Positions 8,905 to 18,029 of a stretch of 64,000 nucleotides of DNA are shown one piece after another. Source of the stretch: Rhodopseudomonas sp. BR0M22 (lineage in GTDB: Bacteria; Pseudomonadota; Alphaproteobacteria; Rhizobiales; Xanthobacteraceae); NCBI RefSeq assembly GCF_010907035.1, contig NZ_QUMK01000006.1:1-64000 (forward strand). The letters are read 5' to 3'. Position numbers and translations under genes: made by a program. Below the pieces are notes generated by a model, which did not search any database, was not told where the DNA came from, and saw only the letters and a program-made list of their open reading frames with translations. Numbering within the stretch: position 1 is the first letter of the stretch; every line of letters begins with the position of its first letter.

Positions 8905-9300
8905 TCAGCCTTCGGCGAAGCGCTTGGTGAACAGCGCCACGTCGACCAGGCCGCGGGCGTGGCGGCCGTCACCGACCTTGCGGTCGCCGAGGAACGAGGC
9001 GACCTCGAACCGGATCACCCGGCGCTCCACCGCGCTCACCACCGCGGTGGTCCGCACCGTCTGGCCGACGAAGGCCGGCGCCAAGTGGCGAATGTCGACT
9101 TCGCTGCCGACCGTCACCCAGCCTTGGGGAAGCTTCGGCGCGATCGCGTCGCCCGAGGTCATCTCCATCACCAGGATCATCATCGGAGTGGCGAACACCG
9201 CGGGCATGTGCGGCACGAAGTGCTGCACGGTGATGTCCTGCGTCACTATGGTCAGCCGTTCGGCGCTCATGCCGACGGTGATGAAGTCGCGTGCGTCCAT
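8905..9300 (-). CDS. FlK-like hotdog-fold acyl-CoA thioesterase
   Basis: Small hotdog-fold protein of 131 aa resembling the fluoroacetyl-CoA thioesterase FlK. Residues that align with FlK's catalytic Thr, Glu and His appear as T38 (FATP), E46 (VMEM) and H72 (RHLAP), and the VGSEVDIRHLAP segment matches the family. Hydrolysis of a short acyl-CoA is likely. Nothing nearby indicates fluoroacetate, so a detoxification or housekeeping thioesterase role is inferred. Confidence 0.78.
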   Translation of the reverse strand: MDARDFITVGMSAERLTIVTQDITVQHFVPHMPAVFATPMMILVMEMTSGDAIAPKLPQGWVTVGSEVDIRHLAPAFVGQTVRTTAVVSAVERRVIRFEVASFLGDRKVGDGRHARGLVDVALFTKRFAEG

Positions 9301-9336
9301 TCGCAGTCTTCCTTGCTAATTGCCCCGAAGCACCCT

Positions 9337-9450
9337 CGTCATTCCGGGGCGCCGCGCGAGCGGCGAACCGGGAATCCCGAAGTGATCGGCCGACCATTCG
9401 ACAGCGCGAGATTCCGGGCTCGCTCACGTCGTGAGCGCCCCGGAATGACG
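9337..9450. repeat. Extragenic palindromic element, double copy
   Basis: CGTCATTCCGGGGC at 9337 is mirrored by GCCCCGGAATGACG ending at 9450. Between them lie two internal arms (GAACCGGGAATCCCG, and GAGATTCCGGGCTCGC). The organisation matches 54130-54226. It fills the gap between the thioesterase and tautomerase genes. Confidence 0.7.
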
Positions 9451-9469
9451 ACGGATGGGGCAGGATGAC

Positions 9470-9673
9470 CTACTTCCCCTGGGCGGCCTTGCGCTCCACG
9501 AAGGTCTTGCCGCCCTTCATTTTGTTGGTGAGCGGGGCTTCGTTGATCTGAATCACCACGTCCTCGGCGGCGACGCCGAGATGCGTCACCAGCGCCTGGG
9601 TGATGTCGCGCATCATCCCGGCCTTCTGCTCGTCGGTGCGGCCCATGGCCATGTTGACGGTGATCTCGGGCAT
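9470..9673 (-). CDS. 4-oxalocrotonate tautomerase family protein
   Basis: A 67-aa tautomerase-superfamily subunit. After Met removal the N-terminal residue is Pro, the catalytic base of the family (MPEITV start). The monomer size fits the small hexameric 4-OT class. No aromatic meta-cleavage genes surround it, so the substrate cannot be assigned. It follows the same orientation as the thioesterase, with a palindromic repeat between. Confidence 0.85.
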   Translation of the reverse strand: MPEITVNMAMGRTDEQKAGMMRDITQALVTHLGVAAEDVVIQINEAPLTNKMKGGKTFVERKAAQGK

Positions 9674-9709
9674 CGGTGGTTTCTTCCCTTGCTACAATGT
9701 TTTTCTTCT

Positions 9710-9884
9710 CGTCATTCCGGGGCGCGCGAAGCGCGAACCCGGAATCTCGTAGCGGCCTCATTCCGGGCCTCATCCTGAGGAGCCCGGCGAAGCCGGGCGT
9801 CTCGAAGGATGCGCTGCGAGCGACCCTTGGCGTCGCCGCGGCCTCATGGTTCGAGACGGCGCTGCGCGCCTCCTCACCATGAGG
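9710..9884. repeat. Composite extragenic repeat (two palindrome families)
   Basis: The first part (9710-9750) is the GTCATTCCGGGGCGCGCG element also present at 54131. The second (about 9770-9884) pairs CATCCTGAGGAGCCCGGCGAAGCCGGGC...CTCGAAGGATG with CCTCATGGTTCGAGACGG...CCTCACCATGAGG. The second unit recurs in opposite orientation at 46062-46168. It occupies the gap between the tautomerase and hisS. Confidence 0.7.
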
Positions 9885-9893
9885 GGCGGAGGC

Positions 9894-11477
9894 TTAGTTC
9901 CAAATCACCCCGCGGCGCTGCAGCAGTTCCTGCACCTTGGCGACCAGTTCTTCTTCCTTGCAGGAGAACTGCGCCTCGGCCTGCTTCTTCAAGTACTCGT
10001 CGCGGTCCTTCTCCAGCGACGCCAGTTCGGCGCCCAGGATCAGGTCCTTGATCTGCACGATGCCCTGCTGCTTTTCGTCCGAGCCCTGGATGATGGCGCA
10101 GGGCGAGTTGCGCTTGTCGGCGTATTTCATCTGCTGGCCGAGCGAGTGCTTGGGATTGCCCAAGTACAACTCGGCGCGGATGCCGGCTTGGCGCAGGCTC
10201 GCGACCATCTTCTGATAGCCGGCGATGTCGCCGCCGAACACGGTGACCACGACAGGGCCGGGCTGCGGCTTGTTGTCGAGCTGGCCGATCAGCGTCAGCG
10301 CCGCCTGTAGCCGCGACACGCCAATCGAGAATCCGGTCGCCGGCACCGGCTCGCCGCGGAAGCGCGACACCAGGCCGTCATAGCGCCCGCCGCCGCCGAC
10401 CGAGCCGAACCGCACCGGGCGGCCCTTCTCGTCCTTGGTGTCGAGCAGCAGTTCGACCTCGTAAACCGGGCCCGTGTAGTACTCGAGGCCACGGACGACG
10501 GAAGGATCGATGCGGACTCTGCTCTCGTATCCAGAAGCTTGCACCAATCTCGCAATTTCCGAAAGTTCATCCAGACCAGCACCGGTCGTCGCCTCAGCAC
10601 CAAAAACGGCTCGTAAGGCATCGACGACATTTTCGTTGGGTGAGATTGTATCTCGTTCGATCTTAGTCTCGATTGAACCATCGGCTCTGGATTCATGCAC
10701 GTAGGCAAGCGCCTTCCAGTTCACAAACTGCATCAAAGATTCGATTTGCGCGAAATCTAGCTCAGCGCCTTTCGTAAAATCGCCCTTTCCCTCTTCCCCT
10801 CCATCCCATCGTCCCGGGCCAAGAAGTTTTCTGATCTCGTCAGCAGGGAACTTATCAAGCTTATCGATCGCCCTCAGGACCGTAAGTCGACGCCCGATAT
10901 TCTCGTCGCCACCGAGCCCGATGCTCTCCAGCACCCCGTCCAGCACCTTGCGGTTATTCACCTTCACCACGTAGCTGCCGCGCGGGATGCCGAGCGCTTC
11001 CATCGTATCCGCCGCCATCATGCACATCTCGGCGTCGGCGGCGGCGGTCGGGGCGCCGACGGTGTCGGCGTCGAACTGCATGAACTGGCGGAAGCGGCCG
11101 GGGCCGGGCTTTTCGTTGCGGAACACCCAGCCGAACCGGTAGCTGCGATACGGCTTCGGCAGCGCGTCGAAATTCTCGGCGACGTAGCGGGCGAGCGGCG
11201 CGGTCAGGTCGTAGCGCAGGCTGATCCACTGCTCGTCGTCGTCCTGCAGCGAGAACACGCCCTCGTTGGGGCGATCCTGATCGGGCAGGAATTTGCCGAG
11301 CGCATCGGTGTATTCGAACGCCGGGGTCTCGACCGGCTCGAAGCCGTAGCGTTCGTACACCTCGCGGATCTTCTCCACCATGGCGCGCGTCGCCGCGATC
11401 TCGGCGGGGCCGCGATCGGCGAGGCCGCGCGGCAGTCGGGCGCGCAGTTTCGAGGGTTTTTTCGGTTTTTCAGCCAT
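9894..11477 (-). CDS. hisS: Histidyl-tRNA synthetase
   Basis: Class II aminoacyl-tRNA synthetase charging tRNA-His. The 527-aa protein has motif 2 ([14 protein letters not shown], residues 119-132), the histidine-binding GLEYYTG (330-336), a glycine-rich motif 3 region and a C-terminal anticodon-binding domain. The ATG at 11477 follows GGAAGG at good spacing. It is longer than the usual 420-450 aa. Residues of about 190-325 (10505-10910) are encoded by a block near 51% G+C by hand count, clearly below the flanking sequence of the same gene; the frame stays intact. Confidence 0.95.
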   Translation of the reverse strand: MAEKPKKPSKLRARLPRGLADRGPAEIAATRAMVEKIREVYERYGFEPVETPAFEYTDALGKFLPDQDRPNEGVFSLQDDDEQWISLRYDLTAPLARYVAENFDALPKPYRSYRFGWVFRNEKPGPGRFRQFMQFDADTVGAPTAAADAEMCMMAADTMEALGIPRGSYVVKVNNRKVLDGVLESIGLGGDENIGRRLTVLRAIDKLDKFPADEIRKLLGPGRWDGGEEGKGDFTKGAELDFAQIESLMQFVNWKALAYVHESRADGSIETKIERDTISPNENVVDALRAVFGAEATTGAGLDELSEIARLVQASGYESRVRIDPSVVRGLEYYTGPVYEVELLLDTKDEKGRPVRFGSVGGGGRYDGLVSRFRGEPVPATGFSIGVSRLQAALTLIGQLDNKPQPGPVVVTVFGGDIAGYQKMVASLRQAGIRAELYLGNPKHSLGQQMKYADKRNSPCAIIQGSDEKQQGIVQIKDLILGAELASLEKDRDEYLKKQAEAQFSCKEEELVAKVQELLQRRGVIWN

Positions 11478-11690
11478 CGTCGCCTTCCAAGTCAGGGCCG
11501 GGTTGGTATCAGCCGCTGTCCGTCGCAGCAAGGCGGGGTTGCATGATCCAGCGCAAATCCAGCGCCGGTGGCGTCCATTAACAGATGGAAGCCCCACGGA
11601 AATTTGCTGGCTGGCAGCGTTCCCGTCAGGGCGCGAAGCTGATACCGTGCCGCGCCTTCACCCCCGGCCGCGCAGTGCATGAGGAGCCCC

Positions 11691-13037
11691 ATGTTAGACA
11701 AGATCAAGCCCACGTCCGCCGTCAACGCGCCGAACGATTTGAACGCGTTCTGGATGCCGTTCACTGCGAACCGGGCCTTCAAGCGCGCGCCCAAGATGGT
11801 CGTGGCAGCCGAGGGCATGCACTACATCACCACCGACGGCCGCAAGATCATCGACGCCGCCTCGGGCATGTGGTGCACCAATGCCGGCCACGGCCGCAAG
11901 GAGATCGCCGAGGCGATCAAGGCGCAGGCCGACGAGCTCGATTATTCGCCGCCGTTCCAGTTCGGCCAGCCGAAGGCGTTCGAACTCGCCAGCCGGATCG
12001 CCGATCTGGCGCCGCAGGGCCTCGATCACGTGTTCTTCTGCAATTCGGGCTCGGAAGCCGGCGACACCGCGCTGAAGATCGCGGTCGCCTATCAGCAGAT
12101 CAAGGGCCAGGGCTCGCGGACCCGCCTGATCGGCCGCGAGCGCGGCTATCACGGTGTCGGCTTCGGCGGCACCGCGGTCGGCGGCATCGGCAACAACCGC
12201 AAGATGTTCGGCCCGCTGCTGAACGGCGTCGATCATCTGCCTGCGACGTATGATCGCGACAAGCAGGCCTTCACCAAGGGCGAGCCGGACTACGGCGCGC
12301 ACTTCGCCGACGCGCTCGAGGGCCTCGTCAATCTGCACGGCGCCAACACCATCGCGGCGGTGATCGTCGAGCCGATGGCCGGCTCCACCGGCGTGCTGCC
12401 GGCGCCGAAGGGCTATTTGAAGCGCCTGCGCGAGATCACCAAGAAGCACGGCATCCTGTTGATCTTCGACGAGGTCATCACCGGCTACGGCCGTCTCGGC
12501 CACGCCTTCGCGTCCGAACGTTACGGCGTGACCCCGGACATGATCACCTTCGCCAAGGGCGTCACCAACGGCGCGGTGCCGATGGGCGGCGTGATCACCT
12601 CCGCCGAGATCCACGATGCCTTCATGACCGGCCCTGAGCACGCGGTCGAACTGGCCCATGGCTACACCTATTCGGCGCATCCTTTGGCCTGCGCCGCGGG
12701 CATCGCGACCCTCGACATCTATCGCGACGAAAAGCTGTTCGAGCGAGCCAAGGCGCTGGAGCCGAAATTCGCCGAGGCGGTGATGTCGCTGAAGGACGCG
12801 CCGAACGTGGTCGACATCCGCACCGTCGGCCTGACCGCCGGCATCGATCTGGCCCCGATCGCCGATGCGCCCGGCAAGCGCGGCTTCGAGTCGATGAATG
12901 CCGCCTTCCACGATCACGAGCTGATGCTGCGGATCGCCGGCGACACCCTGGCGCTGACCCCGCCGCTGATCCTCAGCGAAGACCATATCGGTGAGATCGT
13001 CGACAAGGTCGGTAAGGTGATCCGCGCGGTCGCCTGA
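11691..13037 (+). CDS. Class III aminotransferase (omega-amino acid:pyruvate type)
   Basis: PLP-dependent aminotransferase of 448 aa. The PLP lysine is K289 in TFAKGVTNGA and the cofactor Asp is in the FDEVITGYGR motif; the WMPFTANRAF start region is typical of beta-alanine/omega-amino acid:pyruvate transaminases. The ATG at 11691 sits just after GAGGAG; an in-frame ATG at 11679 lies before that site and is less likely. It is divergent from hisS. The exact amino donor is not shown by the sequence. Confidence 0.88.
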   Translation: MLDKIKPTSAVNAPNDLNAFWMPFTANRAFKRAPKMVVAAEGMHYITTDGRKIIDAASGMWCTNAGHGRKEIAEAIKAQADELDYSPPFQFGQPKAFELASRIADLAPQGLDHVFFCNSGSEAGDTALKIAVAYQQIKGQGSRTRLIGRERGYHGVGFGGTAVGGIGNNRKMFGPLLNGVDHLPATYDRDKQAFTKGEPDYGAHFADALEGLVNLHGANTIAAVIVEPMAGSTGVLPAPKGYLKRLREITKKHGILLIFDEVITGYGRLGHAFASERYGVTPDMITFAKGVTNGAVPMGGVITSAEIHDAFMTGPEHAVELAHGYTYSAHPLACAAGIATLDIYRDEKLFERAKALEPKFAEAVMSLKDAPNVVDIRTVGLTAGIDLAPIADAPGKRGFESMNAAFHDHELMLRIAGDTLALTPPLILSEDHIGEIVDKVGKVIRAVA

Positions 13038-13062
13038 TAGCCGCCCGATATCCCCTTGGGAT

Positions 13063-13091
13063 GGCGGACGAATCCAGTGGACTCGTCCGCC
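13063..13091. repeat. Inverted repeat after the aminotransferase
   Basis: GGCGGACGA at 13063-13071 pairs with TCGTCCGCC at 13083-13091, a perfect 9-bp stem with an 11-base loop. No T-run follows, so it is not a classic terminator. It lies between the aminotransferase stop and the EAL gene. Confidence 0.6.
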
Positions 13092-13134
13092 GAATCGACA
13101 AAGATGGCGGATCGGCAGGCAACCACCGGCTTAA

Positions 13135-14667
13135 ATGATCCGCATCTCGACCATTTTCATCGCCGTCTGCATGGTGCTGATCGCCACCTCGCTCGGCATG
13201 GTGGTGTATGCGGCCGCTGGATTCAGCGCCGCGCAGGCCGGACTGGTCGGCCTGACGGCGCTGACCCTTTTCGTGCTGTATCAGGCGGTTGCGATGCGGA
13301 TGCGCGACCGCGCCGAGGCTGGCCACCAGATCGCCGACCTGTCGCGCGGCACCGCCGATCTGGCCCGTCAGGTCGGTGATTTCGGGCGCCGGCTCGCGGT
13401 GGTCGAGGCCAAGCTGGTCTCGGCGCAGTCCACCCAGCATGACCGCGTGCAGCACGTCTCAAACGAAATCGACGAACTCGGCGCCCTGGTGCAGCAGCTC
13501 GCCGCCTCGGTCGCCTCCCACGAAGAACTCCTGACCGTCGCCGCGCGGAACGTGATCCACGCCGAGGCGCCGCCGCCGCTGGAACTCGGCGAGCCGGTCG
13601 CGGCGCCTGCGGTTCCCGCCACGCAGGTCGTGCCCGCTCTGGCTGCCGCCGTTCCGGCGCCTGTGGCAACCCGAACTGCAACGGACGTCACCGCAACCGA
13701 CGTGACCGCACCAACCGTCGTGGTCCCGGCCGAAGTCGCACCGGCTCCCGACCCGGCGCCGCATTCCGACGCGGCGCGGCTGCTGAAGGCGGTCAAGAGT
13801 GCGGTCGAGGCGGAGCGCTACGATCTTCATTTGCAGCCGATGGTCACCTTGCCGCAGCGCAAGGTGCGCGCCTATGAGGTGGTCACCCGGCTGCGCGACG
13901 AAGCCGACAAGTCGATCGCGGCCGACGATTATCTGCCGATCGCCGATGCCGCCGGCCTGATGGGACGGATCGATCTCGCGATCCTGCTTCGCGCCGTGCA
14001 GGTGGTCCGCCGCCTGCTGGTGCGCAACAAGGAGGTCGGCCTGTTCGTCAATATCGCCGGCGCCACACTCGCCGACACGGCAGCCTTCGCGCAATGCCTC
14101 GACTTCCTCGAAGCCAACCGTGCGCTGGCGCCGTCGCTGGTGCTCGAATTCAAGCAGAGCACCTTGCGCAAGCTCGGCCCGATCGAGGCCGAGCATCTGG
14201 CAGCGCTGGCGCAGCGCGGCTTCCGGTTCTCGATCGATCACGTCACCGATCTGCGGTTCGAGCCGCGCGAGCTCGCCGATCGCGGCGTTCGATTCATCAA
14301 GGTTCCGGCTCCGCTGCTGCTGGCCGCGCAGGATGCGGCGTCCGCCGACATCCACCCGGTCGATCTGTCCGATCTGCTGGGTCGCTTCGGGATCGATCTG
14401 ATTGCCGAACGCATCGAGGGCGAGCGCGTGGTGGTCGACCTGCTTGACTACGATGTGCGGTTTGGGCAGGGATTCTTGTTCGCAGCGCCCCGTCCGCTGC
14501 GGCCCGAGACCGCCACCACCGTGGCCGCGCCGGCCTCCGCCGCCCCGGCCCAGCAGGACTTCAATCTTGATCCAGGCAAGCTTCCGCAGGCCTCGCTCGC
14601 CCGCATCGAGCCGCCACGCGTCACCGGCAATGCCGCTTTGGTTCGCCGTGCCGCCGGCCCGTTCTGA
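13135..14667 (+). CDS. Membrane protein with degenerate EAL domain
   Basis: A 510-aa protein with two transmembrane helices in residues 1-60, a coiled-coil/heptad region (about 65-140), an Ala/Pro/Thr/Val-rich linker (about 145-215) and a C-terminal EAL-type domain (about 220-465). The catalytic signatures are eroded: EVVTR replaces EALLR, LEFKQ replaces the LELTE type, SIDHVTD replaces DDFGTG, and AERIEG replaces AEGVET. Loss of the paired metal Asp suggests no c-di-GMP hydrolysis; c-di-GMP sensing or protein binding is more likely. The next gene starts 12 bases on. Confidence 0.82.
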   Translation: MIRISTIFIAVCMVLIATSLGMVVYAAAGFSAAQAGLVGLTALTLFVLYQAVAMRMRDRAEAGHQIADLSRGTADLARQVGDFGRRLAVVEAKLVSAQSTQHDRVQHVSNEIDELGALVQQLAASVASHEELLTVAARNVIHAEAPPPLELGEPVAAPAVPATQVVPALAAAVPAPVATRTATDVTATDVTAPTVVVPAEVAPAPDPAPHSDAARLLKAVKSAVEAERYDLHLQPMVTLPQRKVRAYEVVTRLRDEADKSIAADDYLPIADAAGLMGRIDLAILLRAVQVVRRLLVRNKEVGLFVNIAGATLADTAAFAQCLDFLEANRALAPSLVLEFKQSTLRKLGPIEAEHLAALAQRGFRFSIDHVTDLRFEPRELADRGVRFIKVPAPLLLAAQDAASADIHPVDLSDLLGRFGIDLIAERIEGERVVVDLLDYDVRFGQGFLFAAPRPLRPETATTVAAPASAAPAQQDFNLDPGKLPQASLARIEPPRVTGNAALVRRAAGPF

Positions 14668-14679
14668 TCGTTTCATCCG

Positions 14680-15534
14680 ATGACCACACTGCGTTTTGTC
14701 GAGCATCTGCACGAGCTCGTCGGCTCGGTCGACGTCGTGCTCAGCGACATCTGGGGCGTGGTGCACAACGGCCTGGAGTCGTTTCCCGACGCCTGCGCGG
14801 CGCTGAAGACCGCGCGCGACGAAGGCCGCACCGTGGTGCTGATCACCAATGCGCCGCGGCCTGCGGATTCGGTGCAGCGTCAGCTGCGCAAGCTGAACGT
14901 GCCGGACGATTGCTACGACGCGATCGTGTCGTCGGGCGATCTCACCCGGATCTATGTGGCCGAACATCCGGGCCAGTCGGTCTATTGGCTCGGCCCGGAC
15001 CGCGACAACTCGATCTATCGCGGCCTCGACGCCAAGCTGACGCCGCTCGAACAAGCCGACTACATCATCTGCACCGGCCCGTTCGACGACGAGACCGAGT
15101 CGGCCGAAGACTATCGCGACATGATGGGGCAGGCGCTGGCGCGCAAGCTGACGCTGGTCTGCGCCAATCCGGACATCGTGGTCGAGCGCGGCGACCGGCT
15201 GATCTACTGCGCCGGCGCGATTGCCGAGCTGTATCGCGAACTCGGTGGCGAGGTGATCTTCTACGGCAAGCCGCACCGGCCGATCTACGACCGGGCGATG
15301 GCGCTGGCCCGCGACATTCGCGGCAAGGATACGCCGGCCGAGCGGGTGCTGGCGATCGGCGACTCGGTGCGGACCGATCTGGCCGGCGCACAGGGCTACG
15401 GCATCGACCTGCTGTTCGTCACCCGCGGCATCCATGCCGATGCGTTCGAGGGGATCGACCGGCTCGACACCGCCGCGGTGAACGAATTGTTCGGCCACCC
15501 GCCGCTGGCGTTGACCCGCGAGCTGCGCTGGTAA
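14680..15534 (+). CDS. HAD-IIA family hydrolase (TIGR01459-like)
   Basis: A 284-aa HAD phosphatase of the class IIA cap type. The nucleophile D23 lies in LSDIWGVVHNG; the second motif-1 Asp is replaced by Trp (DxW), a feature of this subfamily. Motif II is the TNAPRP segment, and motif III/IV ends in GDSVRTDLAGA. Probably acts on a small sugar or nucleotide phosphate; the substrate is unknown. It follows the EAL gene by 12 bases and is likely co-transcribed. Confidence 0.85.
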   Translation: MTTLRFVEHLHELVGSVDVVLSDIWGVVHNGLESFPDACAALKTARDEGRTVVLITNAPRPADSVQRQLRKLNVPDDCYDAIVSSGDLTRIYVAEHPGQSVYWLGPDRDNSIYRGLDAKLTPLEQADYIICTGPFDDETESAEDYRDMMGQALARKLTLVCANPDIVVERGDRLIYCAGAIAELYRELGGEVIFYGKPHRPIYDRAMALARDIRGKDTPAERVLAIGDSVRTDLAGAQGYGIDLLFVTRGIHADAFEGIDRLDTAAVNELFGHPPLALTRELRW

Positions 15535-15564
15535 GCGCCGCTCGCTCTTCGTTGCGAACGAGGA

Positions 15565-17628
15565 TCAGCGGCCTTCGCGCAGCCAAGTCGCGGCGAACGC
15601 GCCGAGCAGCAGCAACAGGCCGATCAGCCCGGTGAACACCGGCAGCACGCCGACGCCGGTGACCACGCTGGCGTCGCGCATCCGCACCCCGAGCCAGCCG
15701 TCGCCGCGGAAGATCGTCGACGACGTCACCGGTACGATCCGCGGCAGCTCGACGCTGCCGTTCTCGGCGATCCGCCGCGCGTCGCCGCCGGTCGCCTGTG
15801 CCAGCGGCTTCAGCGCGTCGGTGGTCGAGGTGACTTCCGCGAATTCCTTCGGATTGACCGGGCCGACATTGATCAGCGCCTTCAGCGTGCCGTCGGTCGC
15901 GGACCACAGCCCGAGTTCGTCGGCCGGCAGGCTCGCCCGCCAAATCCCGGGATCGCCGGCTTTCAGCGTCAGTTCCTGGGTCTTGCCGGACGGCGAGGTG
16001 ACGGTGACGGGCGGCACGTTGTCGCCCATGGTCTGCCGCAACACTTCGAGGGTCTTGCCGTCGGCCTTGAGCCGCAGCGCCTCCTCGTCGAGGTCCGGCT
16101 GCTTCATCAGCCAGTGCGACATCCGCCTGAGCAGATCGAGATGCGGTCCGCCGCCCTCGTAGCCGCGCGCCCACAGCCAGATGTGATCGGACAGCAGCAG
16201 CGCGACGCGGCCCTCGCCGTAATGCGACAGCAGCAGCAGCGGCATGTTGTCGGCGCCGGTCATCAGCGGCGGCGTGGTGGTGTTGCGGGTGTCGACCGTG
16301 CGGAAGAACCGGCTCCAATGCGGCGGCTCGGAGTTCGAGCCTTCCAGACCGCGTGTCACAGGGTGGCGTTTGCCGGCATCCGACAGCCGCGCGTAGTACG
16401 GTTTCTCGGTGACGCCGACCGGCTCGGCCGGCAGCAGCGTGTCGAGCGGGGTGCGCCAGATCGAGGTGGTCGAGGCGTAGTCCGGCCCGGCCGACACCAG
16501 CACCGCACCGCCGTTCCTGACATAGCGCGAGATGTTGTCGAAATACGCCATCGGCAGCACGCCCTGGCGGGCGTAGCGGTCGAAGATGATCAGCTGAAAC
16601 TCGTTGATCTTCTGCTGGAACAGCTCGCGGGTCGGAAACGCGATCAGCGACAATTCGTTGATCGGCGTGCCGTCTTGTTTCTCCGGCGGCCGCAGGATGG
16701 TGAAGTGGACGAGATCGACGCTGGCGTCGGACTTGAGCAGGTTGCGCCAAGTGCGCTCGCCGGAATGCGGCTCACCCGACACCAGCAGCACCCGCAGCTT
16801 GTCGCGGACGCCGTCGATCGACACCACGGCGCGGTTGTTGACCAGCGTCAGCTCGTTCTCGACCGGCGAGGCTTCGATTTCGACGATGTTCTGGCCGGCG
16901 TGCTTGATGTCGACATCGACGCTGACGGTCTGGCCGCTCAGCACGGTGCGCTGGTTCAGCACCTCGCCGTCGCGCCGCACCACGACGCGGGCGCGGTCGC
17001 CGGTGATGCCCTGATCGTCGAGCCGGTAGGTGATGGTCTGGGTCTGTCCGACGATGCCGAACCGCGGCGCCGCCAGGATCGCGATGCGGCGGTCGCGCTC
17101 GTCCTTGCGGCCGGTGATCAGCGCCTGCACAGGCGCCTGGAAGCCGAGCGCCTGGGCGTTCGCCGGGATGTCGTGGACCCGGCCATCGGTGATCAGGAAC
17201 GCGCCGGCGACGCGGTCGGTCGGCACGTCGGACAGCGCCGACGTCACCGCGCCGAACAGCTTGGTGCCGTCGGTCTCGCCGTCCGCTTGGCCGGCCTCGA
17301 CGACGCGGACCTCGAGGCCCTTGATCTGCTTCAGCCGATCGACCAGCGCTTCCTTGGCCTGTTCGGCTTCCTCGGTACGCTTGCCGAAATTCTGGCTCGG
17401 GCTCTTGTCGACCACCACGGCGGCGACCGACGACAGCGGCTCTCGCTCCTCGCGGGTGAACGACGGATTGGCCAGCGCCAGCACGATCAGCGCCAGCGCC
17501 GCGATCCGGATCGCCGCGCCGCGCGACCGCCCGACCAGCAGCACCACCGCGATCAGCACGATCGCAGCGATCGCGACCCACAGCACGAGGGTGGGGACCA
17601 GAGGCGCAAAGGCGATGCCGTAGTGCAT
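15565..17628 (-). CDS. Membrane protein with VWA-like and GATase-like domains (MoxR operon)
   Basis: A 687-aa envelope protein with hydrophobic segments at about residues 8-60, a VWA-like periplasmic region (begins AAVVVDKSPS), a central glutamine-amidotransferase-like fold (LIIFDRYARQG to VLVSAGPDYAS) and a C-terminal anchor before LREGR. It is the last member of a MoxR-DUF58-DUF4159-GATase set. I chose ATG 17628; GTG 17637 is also possible and would overlap the PIN toxin gene. In related genomes it would be expected directly after the DUF4159 gene; here a toxin-antitoxin pair separates them. Confidence 0.8.
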   Translation of the reverse strand: MHYGIAFAPLVPTLVLWVAIAAIVLIAVVLLVGRSRGAAIRIAALALIVLALANPSFTREEREPLSSVAAVVVDKSPSQNFGKRTEEAEQAKEALVDRLKQIKGLEVRVVEAGQADGETDGTKLFGAVTSALSDVPTDRVAGAFLITDGRVHDIPANAQALGFQAPVQALITGRKDERDRRIAILAAPRFGIVGQTQTITYRLDDQGITGDRARVVVRRDGEVLNQRTVLSGQTVSVDVDIKHAGQNIVEIEASPVENELTLVNNRAVVSIDGVRDKLRVLLVSGEPHSGERTWRNLLKSDASVDLVHFTILRPPEKQDGTPINELSLIAFPTRELFQQKINEFQLIIFDRYARQGVLPMAYFDNISRYVRNGGAVLVSAGPDYASTTSIWRTPLDTLLPAEPVGVTEKPYYARLSDAGKRHPVTRGLEGSNSEPPHWSRFFRTVDTRNTTTPPLMTGADNMPLLLLSHYGEGRVALLLSDHIWLWARGYEGGGPHLDLLRRMSHWLMKQPDLDEEALRLKADGKTLEVLRQTMGDNVPPVTVTSPSGKTQELTLKAGDPGIWRASLPADELGLWSATDGTLKALINVGPVNPKEFAEVTSTTDALKPLAQATGGDARRIAENGSVELPRIVPVTSSTIFRGDGWLGVRMRDASVVTGVGVLPVFTGLIGLLLLLGAFAATWLREGR

Positions 17629-17630
17629 GA

Positions 17631-18029
17631 TCAACACGCCAATGTGCGCACGTGCCCAGCGCGCGAATAGTCGAGGATCTTGCGATCGCGCGTCACCACG
17701 GTCAGGTCGGCTTCACGGGCCGTCGCGATGATGATGCGGTCTGCCGGATCCTCCGGCGGAGAGCCAGGCAAACTGCATGACCCGGTGAGTATCTCAACGC
17801 TCAAAGGCGGCATCCTTGCGGCCATTTTGCCGATGGCCTGGTGAAACCAATTGGCCACTGGAAGCGTGGCCGCGATGCGCCCTTTGCGCACAAGATTGGC
17901 GATCTCCCAGGCGCTGATCGGCGACACGCTCAACGGCCGGCTGGCGATGGCCGATCGCGATGCGGGAGTCATTTCCGCGCCCTGCGCGAGCCAGAGCACC
18001 GCGCATGTGTCGAGCAGCAGATCACTCAC
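17631..18029 (-). CDS. PIN-domain toxin (VapC-like ribonuclease)
   Basis: A 132-aa PIN domain. All four acidic residues of the Mg2+ site are visible: D7 (LLLDTCA), E42 (AWEIANL), D97 (DPADRI) and D115 (VTRDRKI), so it should be an active RNase, probably cleaving tRNA or rRNA like other VapC proteins. The GTG at 18029 overlaps the antitoxin stop by eight bases (GTGAGTGA), the usual toxin-antitoxin coupling. It ends two bases before the next MoxR-operon gene, which may therefore be read from the toxin-antitoxin promoter. Confidence 0.88.
   Translation of the reverse strand: MSDLLLDTCAVLWLAQGAEMTPASRSAIASRPLSVSPISAWEIANLVRKGRIAATLPVANWFHQAIGKMAARMPPLSVEILTGSCSLPGSPPEDPADRIIIATAREADLTVVTRDRKILDYSRAGHVRTLAC

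Noticed and set aside
11694-12986. Long minus-strand open frame (430 codons) opposite the aminotransferase
   Set aside because: It is antisense to a clear PLP enzyme and has His/Asp/Arg-rich composition typical of high-G+C shadow frames.
13459-15498. Minus-strand open frame of 679 codons across the EAL and HAD genes
   Set aside because: It spans two real genes on the other strand and has no domain character.
16114-17670. Plus-strand open frame of 518 codons opposite the GATase membrane gene
   Set aside because: Shadow frame with Arg/Gln-rich, low-complexity translation.
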